A stretch of 64,000 nucleotides of DNA from Synechococcales cyanobacterium C42_A2020_086 (lineage in GTDB: Bacteria > Cyanobacteriota > Cyanobacteriia > Elainellales > Elainellaceae): assembly GCA_015272325.1 (NCBI GenBank), contig JACYLU010000009.1, positions 62,001 through 126,000 on the forward strand, written 5' to 3'. The translations under genes were made by a program, and so were the position numbers. This document shows, in pieces, positions 9,508 to 17,969 of the stretch; position 1 is the stretch's first letter; every line of letters begins with the position of its first letter. The notes under the pieces were generated by a model. That model had not been told where the DNA came from and made no database searches. It saw nothing but the letters and a program-made list of their open reading frames with translations.

Positions 9508-12500
9508 CTAGTTGACTTTGAACTGTCCGACACTAGCCTGAAGCATTTCGGCTGTTGCCAGCAGCTCTTGGAACGATGCAGAAATTTGGGTGGCATCGGC
9601 TGAGGTTTGGGCGGCAATGGCAGACACATCGCTCATCGCATGAATCACTGCCTGCGACTGATGCGTTTGGGTTTGCGTTGCCTGGGTAATCTCTTGAACC
9701 AATTGACTGATTTGAGTTGTTGCCGTCATGATGGCATTCAAGCTCTGCCGAGTCTCGTTAACTAGGGTCGTCCCATTCACCACCTGTTCGATTCCCAGGT
9801 CCATAGCTGACGCAACGGCGCTCGTTTCTGTTTGGATCTCTTGCACTAGCTTTTCAATCTCGGTGGTTGCTTCCGCCGATTGCCGCGCCAGTGACCGCAC
9901 TTCATCAGCAACTACTGCAAATCCTCGGCCGTACTCTCCTGCTCGTGTCGCTTCAATAGCCGCATTCAGCGCTAGCAGTTGGGTTTGTGTGGTGAAGTTG
10001 CTAATCAGGTTGACAACCTTGGAAATTTTCTGTGATGATTCGCTGAGCCGTTTGATTTTTTTACTGGTTTCCGCAACGGTCTCTCGAATATTCAAGATTC
10101 CATCGACCGTACGGTTCATGGCAGCATCTCCTGCTTGAACGATTTCATTGGCTTGCTGAACCGCCAAATTCACCTGCTGCGCGTTTGATGCTACCGCTTG
10201 GGTGGAGTCCACCATTGTTTGAATTCGCTGCAATGCTTGAGTCACTTCTTGCAATTCTTGTTGAACTTGCTGGGACAAACGAGCAATTGCCGCTCCGCTT
10301 TCTTGAGAGGTCTGACCCATCTGACTTGCCGCAGTTTGCACCTGCGTCACAATTTTACGCAGGCTTTGAATGGTGTTGTTGTAGGCATCGGCTACGGTTC
10401 CTACTTCATCTTCCGTGAGCGGTGCACGAACGGTTAAATCGCCTTGAAGAGCTGGTCTGACCGCTGTGAGAAGCTGTACCACATGACGTTGAATCTGCTC
10501 TTTGCCTTCTTTCTCCCGTGCAATGGCTAAAGCTCCTTCTCGCGCCTGCGTTTGGAGCTGCTCTAGGTATTCTGCCTGCTGGAGTGCCAATCCTAGTTGA
10601 GAGGCAATCTGCATTAGCAATCGGACTTCGCCATCTTGCCATTCTCTAGGTTCGCTGTGCTGAAACGCCGACAGCAGCCCCCACAGCTTTTGCCCCTGGA
10701 AGATGGCAACCACAGCACAGGCTCTGAAGCCAAAGTATTCTAAGGCCTCCACGTGGCAGTCCGTCATGCCTGCTTGGTAGATATCATTCGCCACCAGAAC
10801 TTCATTGTTGCGGAAGCGTCCTCCCTGATGTTCCTGCAGATAGGGATCTTCCCAGGCAGCACCAACCAAGCTGGGATAGTCGCCTACTTTCGACTCAGCG
10901 ATAATATCGCCATAATAATCTGGACGGAATTTGTAAACCGCAACTCGCTCAATGCCCAGCAGTTTGCGAACTTCCTGAGCTGCCGTGTCAAACACGACCT
11001 CCAACTCCGTGGTTTTGCGAATTTTATCAATCACCTTAGCCAGAGCCTTTTGCCCTTCTGCCTCTCGGGCGATTTGCTGGTTGCGGGCTTTGAGCTGTTC
11101 TAGATATTCTACCTGCTGCAGAGCAACCCCCAGCTGAGTGGCAACCTGCATCATCAGCTTGACTTCCGCTTCCTCCCAATGACGCGGCCCTGTGTTCTGG
11201 AACGCCGAAAGCAATCCCCAGAGCTGATCGCCCCGAAAGATCGCAACAACGGCACAAGCTTTGACGTCGAAGAATTCTAGCGCTTGAATGTGGCAATCCG
11301 TCAGGGGACGTTTGGGCTTTTGCAGATTGAACTGCCCATTCTCCCAGATTGTTTCTCCTTCATGAATATCATCTACAACTAAAGCATCGTTGTTCAGGAA
11401 GCGGCCACCTTTGTGCTCTGCCAAGTAGGGATCTTCCCAGCCACTGCCCACTAGTTTCCGCCAGCCCCCCAATTCTGCCTCATGGACAAAGTCCCCGAAG
11501 AAGTCAGGGCGGAATTTGTAAATTGTGACTCGCTCTACGTTCAGCAAGCGGCGCACTTCCTGCGTCGTGGTTGAGAAGATCTTATCCAAGTCGAGGGACT
11601 GGCGAATTTGGCTAATGACCTTCGCTACCGTCTTTTGTTGTTCCAGGACGCGATTAAAGTGCTGTAGCTGAGTCTGCGTTTGTTCGATCAATAGCCCTTG
11701 CCGCAAAGCACTGGTGAATTGGGACGCAATTCGCTTAACCAAATGGATTTCATGCTCTTGCCACTCTCGGGGTCCATCGCATTGATGAATGCAGAGTAAT
11801 CCCCAAAGCTCTGTACCTCGCAGTAGCGGCACAATCAGATTGGCTCTAACCTGGAATCGGGAGAGAACATCAATATGGCAAGCGCTCAGATCGGCATTGT
11901 AGATATCAGCCACTGCTTGAATCCGCCCTTCCTGGTATTTATCAGCAAACTGATTGCCAAAGCAGTGGTCATGAATCTTGGCCGCAATGGCTGAGGAATA
12001 GCTTGGGTTGACATCTTCTGCCACAAACTCGCCGTCATCGTAGCCTGAGTCCGGATCGAACCGAAACACACCAACCCGATCAGCTTTGAGAAACTGGCGT
12101 ACTTCTCGCACCGTCGTATTGAAAATACTGGTGAGATCGAGCGAATGGCGAATTCGATCGACTATCTTGGTGAGGAGTCGCTCTTGGTCGAGTTGCAATT
12201 GCAGTTGATTCTGCACATCTGCGGTTTGTAGCCCTAGTACCAACTCCACCGTAATTTGATAGAGCAAGCTGACTTCCGATTCTTGCCATTGACGCGGTTT
12301 GCTGCACTGGTGCGCAACAAGCAGCCCCCATATCTTGTCATTCACGATGACCGGCAGTGCCACACTCGCTTTAATCTGAAACTTTTCCCAAAGCTGCATC
12401 TGGTAAGGCGAGGATTGCACCTGAGCGGTATCTTCGATGTCAATGACCTGTTTCTGCTTGTACTCGGTTGCACAGTTGAATCCAAAGCAATGAACAGGCA

Positions 12501-13260
12501 AGGATTCATGAAGAGAAGGGGTCCATCCGCTGGCCAACGCCTCAGCTTCTACCTTGCCTTGCGTTTCCCCTTCAAAGCGAACGAGCAGCACGCGATCACT
12601 CTGCAGGATTGTCTGTACGCGACTGACTGCTGTTTTGAACAAGTCGTGCAGGGTCGTTGCCTGTCGCATCTCTTGGGCGATGGCCCATGCCCATTGCCGC
12701 ATCACCTTGAGTTGTTGCTGCACGGCGGTGTTATCGCGATCGGCAAATCCGTGATGGGCGCTTTGCAGCAGTTTCACAATCTGTTGCAGGCTCTCTCGCA
12801 AGTGTGGCTGGCTGAGCGTTCCAGATTTCTCTAGCTCGGTTTTTAGAGTCAGGATAGCAGCAGCAGTTTTATGAATATCCAGGCTACTGTCAGCTGTCGG
12901 AGCACTGACCCGTTTGCTGGAGCTGTTGACACTAGCCGCATTCTGTGATCCATTAGAACTACCATTGGCTCCATTAGAACTAATGGTGGGGATGGTAGAA
13001 CTGAGGGTAGAACTAGCATTCCCATTGCCCTGAGGATGCGTGCCCATCTCCGGCGCTCCGATGGAATGGGGTATAGCGACGGGCTGAACGCTACTGCGCT
13101 CACCTTGAGAAAACGGGTTGACCAACGGCTGACTATTGCTCTGAAACCCATTCGCCGCCGTTGTAGGGTGCTGCATAGGTTCAGAGTCTTGTTCAAACAA
13201 GCTGAAGAGGTCTTGAGTAACCGTGTCCGCAGAGGAAGGAGTGGGGTAGAAGCGCGTCAT
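9508..13260 (-). CDS. pixJ: Multi-GAF cyanobacteriochrome methyl-accepting chemoreceptor, PixJ-like
   Basis: Soluble chemoreceptor of 1250 aa and likely photoreceptor for phototaxis. After a low-complexity N terminus (1-130) come four GAF domains at about 205-345, 375-520, 560-718 and 755-898. GAF2 has a DHCF motif (D431-F434) and the canonical chromophore Cys461-His462, as in dual-cysteine DXCF cyanobacteriochromes (blue/green type). GAF3 (Cys656-His657) and GAF4 (Cys835-His836) have only the canonical cysteine plus WEDPYL, as in red/green types. GAF1 lacks the canonical cysteine. A HAMP-like segment (about 926-975) and the signalling hairpin tip ([20 protein letters not shown], about 1096-1115) follow. 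No transmembrane segment is seen, so the array would be cytoplasmic. Confidence 0.93.
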   Translation of the reverse strand: MTRFYPTPSSADTVTQDLFSLFEQDSEPMQHPTTAANGFQSNSQPLVNPFSQGERSSVQPVAIPHSIGAPEMGTHPQGNGNASSTLSSTIPTISSNGANGSSNGSQNAASVNSSSKRVSAPTADSSLDIHKTAAAILTLKTELEKSGTLSQPHLRESLQQIVKLLQSAHHGFADRDNTAVQQQLKVMRQWAWAIAQEMRQATTLHDLFKTAVSRVQTILQSDRVLLVRFEGETQGKVEAEALASGWTPSLHESLPVHCFGFNCATEYKQKQVIDIEDTAQVQSSPYQMQLWEKFQIKASVALPVIVNDKIWGLLVAHQCSKPRQWQESEVSLLYQITVELVLGLQTADVQNQLQLQLDQERLLTKIVDRIRHSLDLTSIFNTTVREVRQFLKADRVGVFRFDPDSGYDDGEFVAEDVNPSYSSAIAAKIHDHCFGNQFADKYQEGRIQAVADIYNADLSACHIDVLSRFQVRANLIVPLLRGTELWGLLCIHQCDGPREWQEHEIHLVKRIASQFTSALRQGLLIEQTQTQLQHFNRVLEQQKTVAKVISQIRQSLDLDKIFSTTTQEVRRLLNVERVTIYKFRPDFFGDFVHEAELGGWRKLVGSGWEDPYLAEHKGGRFLNNDALVVDDIHEGETIWENGQFNLQKPKRPLTDCHIQALEFFDVKACAVVAIFRGDQLWGLLSAFQNTGPRHWEEAEVKLMMQVATQLGVALQQVEYLEQLKARNQQIAREAEGQKALAKVIDKIRKTTELEVVFDTAAQEVRKLLGIERVAVYKFRPDYYGDIIAESKVGDYPSLVGAAWEDPYLQEHQGGRFRNNEVLVANDIYQAGMTDCHVEALEYFGFRACAVVAIFQGQKLWGLLSAFQHSEPREWQDGEVRLLMQIASQLGLALQQAEYLEQLQTQAREGALAIAREKEGKEQIQRHVVQLLTAVRPALQGDLTVRAPLTEDEVGTVADAYNNTIQSLRKIVTQVQTAASQMGQTSQESGAAIARLSQQVQQELQEVTQALQRIQTMVDSTQAVASNAQQVNLAVQQANEIVQAGDAAMNRTVDGILNIRETVAETSKKIKRLSESSQKISKVVNLISNFTTQTQLLALNAAIEATRAGEYGRGFAVVADEVRSLARQSAEATTEIEKLVQEIQTETSAVASAMDLGIEQVVNGTTLVNETRQSLNAIMTATTQISQLVQEITQATQTQTHQSQAVIHAMSDVSAIAAQTSADATQISASFQELLATAEMLQASVGQFKVN

Positions 13261-13329
13261 AGTTTAACTGTGGCTGAGGTAGTGGGAAATCGGTTTGGGT
13301 TGCAAGCCAGGGAACCAGATGGCAATAAC

Positions 13330-14223
13330 TCAACGCCCATCGCCGGTTGCATCCCGGAAGCGATAGCGGTGCAAGCATGGATCTTGGATTAAGGCATTGA
13401 CATCTAGAACCAAGCTGCTGGAACGAGTCAGATAACCCTGGATAAATGGCATCAGCCGAGGCGAAAACAACTCAACTGAAGCTGGCTGCATTTGGCTGAG
13501 GCTATGTTGCTCAATATCCATAATCTGAGGAACCACAATGCCTAGTAAGGTGTGCTCGGCTTCAATCACAATCGTGTAAAAGATTCGGGAAGCATTGAGG
13601 GTAATCGGATGAGTTTCACCCAAGCCCAACTGCAGCCCCAAATCAACCAGCCATAGGATCTCGCCGCGGCAGTTGTAGATGCCCAGAACACAGTCCGGCA
13701 TGCTGGGAACGGGCAAAATTGCTGCTACCGGCACCTTTAGGACCTCTTTGATGCAGTTCACCGGCAGCAGTGCTGTCTCATCGCGATTGAAATAGAAGCG
13801 CAAAAATTTCTCGGCTTCGGGAGCTTCCTGAGAACTGAGTCCAGGGGTAGTCTCAGGGACATCATCGCTCGTCAACCATGACGGGGTGGTTCTACCTTGC
13901 CCTTGATGCAACCAATTCTGCAAGGAGGTGGGCGCTGCTAGCTGAATGTCCTGCTTCCAAGCTGGTGCAGCTTGCCCCCGCTGTTGACCGTAGACTTTGA
14001 CTGCTCTAATGTCCTCCGGCAACGCGGTCAAACAATCCTGAATCCAGCCGATGACCGTGTGAGCGTCAGGAGTCTGATCTGCCTCTAGCAGGATCCCTAG
14101 ACAATTCTGCTTGCGAGCGACCTTGACGTGAATGCCGGCTGTGTTAAATCGCTGTCTCAGCAGAGCGGCAATGGCTTCGAGATCCCCTGCTTGGGCCAGC
14201 TCTACTAGAGAATGCTGCAGCAT
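13330..14223 (-). CDS. pixI: CheW-like protein with N-terminal cyanobacterial domain, PixI-like
   Basis: Coupling protein of 297 aa. The C-terminal half (about 137-285) is a CheW domain: EKFLRFYFNRDETALLPVNC, then CVLGIYNCRGEILWLVDLG, then the segment around LLGIVVPQIMDIEQHSL. The N-terminal 90 residues (LAQAGDLEAIAALLRQRF ... VKVYGQQRG) match a short domain I know from the N termini of many unrelated cyanobacterial proteins, of unknown role. The extra domain makes it nearly twice the size of CheW. It lies 4 bp from pixH and 69 bp from pixJ in the same direction, supporting a role in coupling PixJ to PixL. Confidence 0.85.
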   Translation of the reverse strand: MLQHSLVELAQAGDLEAIAALLRQRFNTAGIHVKVARKQNCLGILLEADQTPDAHTVIGWIQDCLTALPEDIRAVKVYGQQRGQAAPAWKQDIQLAAPTSLQNWLHQGQGRTTPSWLTSDDVPETTPGLSSQEAPEAEKFLRFYFNRDETALLPVNCIKEVLKVPVAAILPVPSMPDCVLGIYNCRGEILWLVDLGLQLGLGETHPITLNASRIFYTIVIEAEHTLLGIVVPQIMDIEQHSLSQMQPASVELFSPRLMPFIQGYLTRSSSLVLDVNALIQDPCLHRYRFRDATGDGR

Positions 14224-14227
14224 CGTC

Positions 14228-14593
14228 TTATCCCTTAAGCAATTGACGAACGGTTTGCAGCAGTTCTTGATGGTTCACCGGCTTGGGCAAATAGGCATCT
14301 GCCCCCAACATGCTGCCCCACATTTTGTCTGCCTCTGTATTTTTAGTGGAGCACATCACGACGGGAATAGAGCCAGTTGCGGAATTGGCTTTCAGTTCAC
14401 GGCACAGCTCAAAACCACTTTGTCCTGGCAGAATGACGTCTAGCACAATCAGGTCGGGCTTGTGTAAATGCAGCTTTTCTTGGGCTTCCTCACCACTTTT
14501 AACGTTGACGACGGTGAGACCCGCCTGCCGCAAGTAGGTGCTCAGCAATTCTGCTTCGGTTAGGGAATCTTCGACTAACAACACAGTACTCAT
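14228..14593 (-). CDS. pixH: CheY-like response regulator, PixH-like
   Basis: Single receiver domain of 121 aa. The start at 14593 (MSTVLLVEDSLTEAELLSTYL) gives a canonical receiver. The frame remains open to 14644 but that would overlap pixG and add 17 unrelated residues. Acidic pocket E8-D9, phospho-acceptor D52 in LIVLDVILPG and the conserved lysine in LPKPVNH are present. In cyanobacterial taxis operons this regulator pairs with the PATAN-domain regulator PixG to steer type IV pilus motors. It lies between pixG (10-bp gap) and pixI (4-bp gap). Confidence 0.92.
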   Translation of the reverse strand: MSTVLLVEDSLTEAELLSTYLRQAGLTVVNVKSGEEAQEKLHLHKPDLIVLDVILPGQSGFELCRELKANSATGSIPVVMCSTKNTEADKMWGSMLGADAYLPKPVNHQELLQTVRQLLKG

Positions 14594-14603
14594 AGGATTA
14601 GCG

Positions 14604-15815
14604 CTAAGAGAAACTAAACTTTGTGACGCTGGGGCTGGATTCATCCAAGGGAAGGGAAGGAGACAGACTCGTCGCTAGATGCTTGCGAATCACCGCTAGT
14701 ACCTTGTCGGTCTGAATTGGCTTGGCTAAAAAATCTGACGCACCAACCACTTTGGCGCGGACTCGATCAACGATGCCATCATTTCCTGTCAAGATGACAA
14801 TTGGCGTGTTCTTGAAGGCGGAAACCCGTCGGATTTGAGCGCAGATTTCGTAGCCGTTGGCGATGGGCATAACTAAATCGAGGAAAATCAGATCGGGTTT
14901 GCGTTCTAGCAACATTGGCAGAGCGAGCAGCGAATCTTGGACACCGACGAAGCGATAGCCAGCTGCCACTAGGATTTGCTCTAGGGATTGGCAAAGCTGA
15001 ATGCTGTCATCGATGCAGAAAATGAGGGGCTGAGCGGTCGTAGATCCTGCTTTTGAGAGCAGTTCAGCTTTTGGAGGTGACGCATAGGGATTTGGAAAGT
15101 CGGCAACCGGGTGCAGAGTGATCAGGCCTTGCTTCAGATAGGGCAAGAAGGAACGAGTCACCGTTAAGGGATCTCGCTTCATCAACACGGCTAGTTCTCG
15201 GAGAGTAGTCCGACCATTCAGCATTTTCTCCAAGGCAACGTAACTGTTCGAGGACGTACGCTGCTGTAATGTTGCTGCGTCCTTCATGTGAGGCGCTAGG
15301 TTGGGAGAATAGGGCGACAGTCCAAGACTGCACCAGTTTTGCCAGAGCTGCTGAGCTTTGCTCAGAGTCTGATCGAGATTGAAAACAGCGAGGGGTTCTC
15401 CTAGATTCACCTGCTGGTCTACGGTGCAGGTCACCTGTTCGCTGAAGCCAAAGCTCTGAAAGATATCGAAGAGCACCTCTAGAACAGCTTGCTCGCTGAG
15501 GGCCACCGCTTGCTCTCGCGTCATTTGCTGGCGTTTCACCAGTATGGCAATCGCTGTATATTCCCAGTAATCTGTCATTTCCGACTCTCGCAACTGGATT
15601 GTTTTGGAGTCTAATTCGGGACAGATATGATTGAGCAGTCGATACCAGCGCCGGAATCGATGCTCTCCCCCATCGGCCCAAACAAAACGCCCTAGGCGGA
15701 AGTAGAGATTCCAGGCTGGGCTGGTGTGTGATCTCACTGTCAACCGACCTGTAAAATGTGATCGATTAGCCTGCTGGAATTGATGCACCAGCCGCTCAAG
15801 CGTTAACCTTTCCAC
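14604..15815 (-). CDS. pixG: PATAN-domain response regulator, PixG/PatA-like
   Basis: First gene of the phototaxis operon, 403 aa. Residues 1-70 and onward form a PATAN/DUF4388-type domain (FTGRLTVRSH ... WNLYFRLGRFVWADGG). A helical middle part includes a winged-helix-like stretch near 195-235. A receiver domain (about 263-380) has phospho-acceptor D313 (LIFLDLVMP) and K365. PatA-type regulators are known to act on pilus motor ATPases in phototaxis and on heterocyst pattern in Anabaena; the operon context favours phototaxis. The start is a GTG at 15815. An inverted repeat lies about 450 bp upstream. Confidence 0.9.
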   Translation of the reverse strand: MERLTLERLVHQFQQANRSHFTGRLTVRSHTSPAWNLYFRLGRFVWADGGEHRFRRWYRLLNHICPELDSKTIQLRESEMTDYWEYTAIAILVKRQQMTREQAVALSEQAVLEVLFDIFQSFGFSEQVTCTVDQQVNLGEPLAVFNLDQTLSKAQQLWQNWCSLGLSPYSPNLAPHMKDAATLQQRTSSNSYVALEKMLNGRTTLRELAVLMKRDPLTVTRSFLPYLKQGLITLHPVADFPNPYASPPKAELLSKAGSTTAQPLIFCIDDSIQLCQSLEQILVAAGYRFVGVQDSLLALPMLLERKPDLIFLDLVMPIANGYEICAQIRRVSAFKNTPIVILTGNDGIVDRVRAKVVGASDFLAKPIQTDKVLAVIRKHLATSLSPSLPLDESSPSVTKFSFS

Positions 15816-16264
15816 AATCTTTCACTCTCATCAAAGCAGTTGATTGCAATACTTTGCTTAGCAGGGAACGTTACCGTTTTCGGTACTTGCTAGAGTCATC
15901 ATTGCAATGCAGTGGATCCCTACACTTGCAGAAGCTCACCTGTTCTTTCCAGCAGCATGCCATCCGCTATCTAACGGAAATATCTAAGAGAATCACAGGA
16001 ATGCAAGTTATCTGGGGATAATCTAATGCTTGTGATCCAGCTCCTTCCACCGTGGTATCACGGAGGCTATTAGCGCTTTATCTGCTGTTTTATTTACGCA
16101 TGTGAGATTCTACTGGTAACTTCTTAGACTATTGAAATGTTTGCGCATCTGTTTTGAGTTGTTTTGAATGTTGTTTGAATAATATGCTCGGCTGGCTTGA
16201 TCTGGAAAATCACGCTCTGTGCCCTTTGCCCAATCATCGGCAGCAAGCATGAAATGCAGTCAGA

Positions 16265-16292
16265 ATAGATGTATATAAACGGCTACATCTAT
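16265..16292. promoter_or_regulatory. Inverted repeat, possible operator
   Basis: ATAGATGTA and TACATCTAT form perfect 9-bp arms around a 10-bp spacer. The arms are AT-rich and there is no T-run, so it looks more like a protein-binding site than a terminator. It lies between divergent signalling operons. No regulator can be named. Confidence 0.45.
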
Positions 16293-16350
16293 CGATGTCT
16301 ATACCTTTTCGAAGGTCCCATAGTTTTAGTTGGTGCTCTTGTTGGTGAAA

Positions 16351-16407
16351 AGCGTAGAAAAAAGCGTAGAAAAATAGTCTATTGATAGTCAATTTTGATA
16401 GTCAATT
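16351..16407. repeat. Two short tandem duplications
   Basis: AGCGTAGA is repeated with period 12 (16351 and 16363), then TTGATAGTCAATT occurs twice in a row (16382-16394 and 16395-16407). Both lie upstream of the coiled-coil gene and look like replication-slippage products. Confidence 0.8.
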
Positions 16408-16538
16408 TCAAGTCGCATACAAGGTCATACGCAATTCGCATATTAGGATACCCATGATGTCCTGAGAAAGAACATTCAATACAAGTACCGACAGCTGCAC
16501 TATGATTGGGGTAGGCATCACTTTACTGAATAGCAACC

Positions 16539-17717
16539 GTGACGCTTACCGAACTTGACCAACTTTTGCTCGATTGGCAACGAAAGCTGGAGCTAGCGAG
16601 TCAAAATCTTCTGGATCTGCAAAATTTGCCGACCTATCAACGATTGGCAGGAGAAGGGGGATTTACCAAAGCGCCGTTGACTGGCGCAACAGCAAAAGCG
16701 GTAGAGCCGGCCCTGAAAGCAATGGATGACTTGTTTCAGCACTTTGCTCTGCTGGCTCAAACCATTGAACGCGCCCTATTTCTGCGGCGACAGATCAATA
16801 CCATTTGGGGCACCGATCCACGTATAGATAACATAGTTCAGATTCTGACTCAAAAATCAGTTCAGCTGTCTGTGGTGTCGTTGCCATTGTCTCAACGGGG
16901 ACTGCTGAGCGAGGCTGAGCAAGGCTACTATGTAACACCAAGCAGCTTATTAGCAGCCATGCAGTCTGCTTTTGACCTGGCACGTGATCAGGTGTTAGCG
17001 GTTGATCATGCCTGGGCGACTCTAGAAGCCAAATTGCTGGATGCCACGAGCGCAATCCAAGAATTAGAGGCAGAAGGGGCCACTCTAGACGCAGCCAAAA
17101 CGACCCTGAGTGCCCTCCAAGACCGCATTCTCTCGGATCCGTTGGGCGTACAAGAGGAATTTGAGACAACTGTTGCACCACTCATTGACCAAGCCCGGCA
17201 GCGCCTGAACGAAGAAAAACATCGACAGCAGACTCTAGAAGCAGAACTGGCCTTGGCGCGGCAGCAGTTGCAAAACCTGCAAGCTATGGTGCATCAAGCC
17301 ACTAGCCTCGGTGCCGAAACAGCCGAGAAAATCCAAGAGCCGCCAGAACCTTTACCCGAGGTGAATTTAACGGCACTAGAGCAATGGTTAAGCCGCCTGG
17401 AAACAAAATGTGCAGAGGGGGCAATAGGTCCAACCCAGGTTGGGCTGCGGAATTGGAGGCGGCAAGTCGAGCAGGCTATGACCACGACTCAGATGACCCT
17501 TGCAGCTCATACCCAAGTGCTACAGCATCGGCAGGAATTGCGGGGACGCCTAGAAGCGCTTCAGGCGAAAGCCCTTGCTCGTGGTGTTGCAGAAGACATC
17601 ACCTTAGTTCAGGCTGCAGCTCAAGCTCACCAGTTGCTCTATTCCCGCCCGACCGATTTGAAGCAAGCAGCTGATTGGGTGAGTCGCTATGAACGCTGGT
17701 TGAATCAGGGGTGTTGA
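16539..17717 (+). CDS. Coiled-coil protein of unknown function at head of the PknG cluster
   Basis: Protein of 392 aa starting at a GTG (VTLTELDQLLLDWQ). I do not recognise a catalytic domain. It is almost entirely helical, with long heptad-like stretches at about 150-260 (DEKHRQQTLEAELALARQQL-type) and 290-390. There is no signal peptide or transmembrane segment, so it should be cytoplasmic. It precedes the PknG-like kinase gene by 252 bp on the same strand, a gap that contains tandem duplications and could carry a separate promoter. Its place beside kinase, phosphatase, FHA and VWA genes suggests a scaffold or substrate, which is inference only. Confidence 0.75.
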   Translation: MTLTELDQLLLDWQRKLELASQNLLDLQNLPTYQRLAGEGGFTKAPLTGATAKAVEPALKAMDDLFQHFALLAQTIERALFLRRQINTIWGTDPRIDNIVQILTQKSVQLSVVSLPLSQRGLLSEAEQGYYVTPSSLLAAMQSAFDLARDQVLAVDHAWATLEAKLLDATSAIQELEAEGATLDAAKTTLSALQDRILSDPLGVQEEFETTVAPLIDQARQRLNEEKHRQQTLEAELALARQQLQNLQAMVHQATSLGAETAEKIQEPPEPLPEVNLTALEQWLSRLETKCAEGAIGPTQVGLRNWRRQVEQAMTTTQMTLAAHTQVLQHRQELRGRLEALQAKALARGVAEDITLVQAAAQAHQLLYSRPTDLKQAADWVSRYERWLNQGC

Positions 17718-17826
17718 ATAAGTGGGCTAATTTTTTCGGCATTCAGGTGCGTCTCATCCGTAATTCGGTGGTTGTACTGTGTAGAGAGTAGTGACGCCGC
17801 TTCTTCTCTTCATCATTGAATTAGGT

Positions 17827-17887
17827 CTACAGATATCTACAGATATTTTATAGATGTTGGTGAAATTTTTATAGATGTTGGTGAAAT
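17827..17887. repeat. Tandem duplications upstream of the PknG-like gene
   Basis: CTACAGATAT occurs twice in a row (17827-17846). A 20-bp segment beginning TTTATAGATG and ending GTGAAAT is then repeated with period 21 (17847-17866 and 17868-17887). The block ends 82 bp before the kinase start, within its likely promoter or leader. Confidence 0.85.
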
Positions 17888-17969
17888 CCTAAAGTTAGGT
17901 TGTCAGTCCGGTCGCACAAAAAATGAATACGAACCGCAGTTAGCGATTGAAACGTCACTCAGCATCCCT

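Larger units (their letters stand above)
15816..16538. other. Long intergenic region between divergent pixG and the kinase cluster
   Basis: A 723-bp AT-rich spacer without a credible gene on either strand. It contains a 9-bp-arm inverted repeat (16265-16292) and two short tandem duplications (16351-16407). Promoters of both the phototaxis operon and the coiled-coil gene must lie here. No riboswitch or RNA gene could be recognised. Confidence 0.6.
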
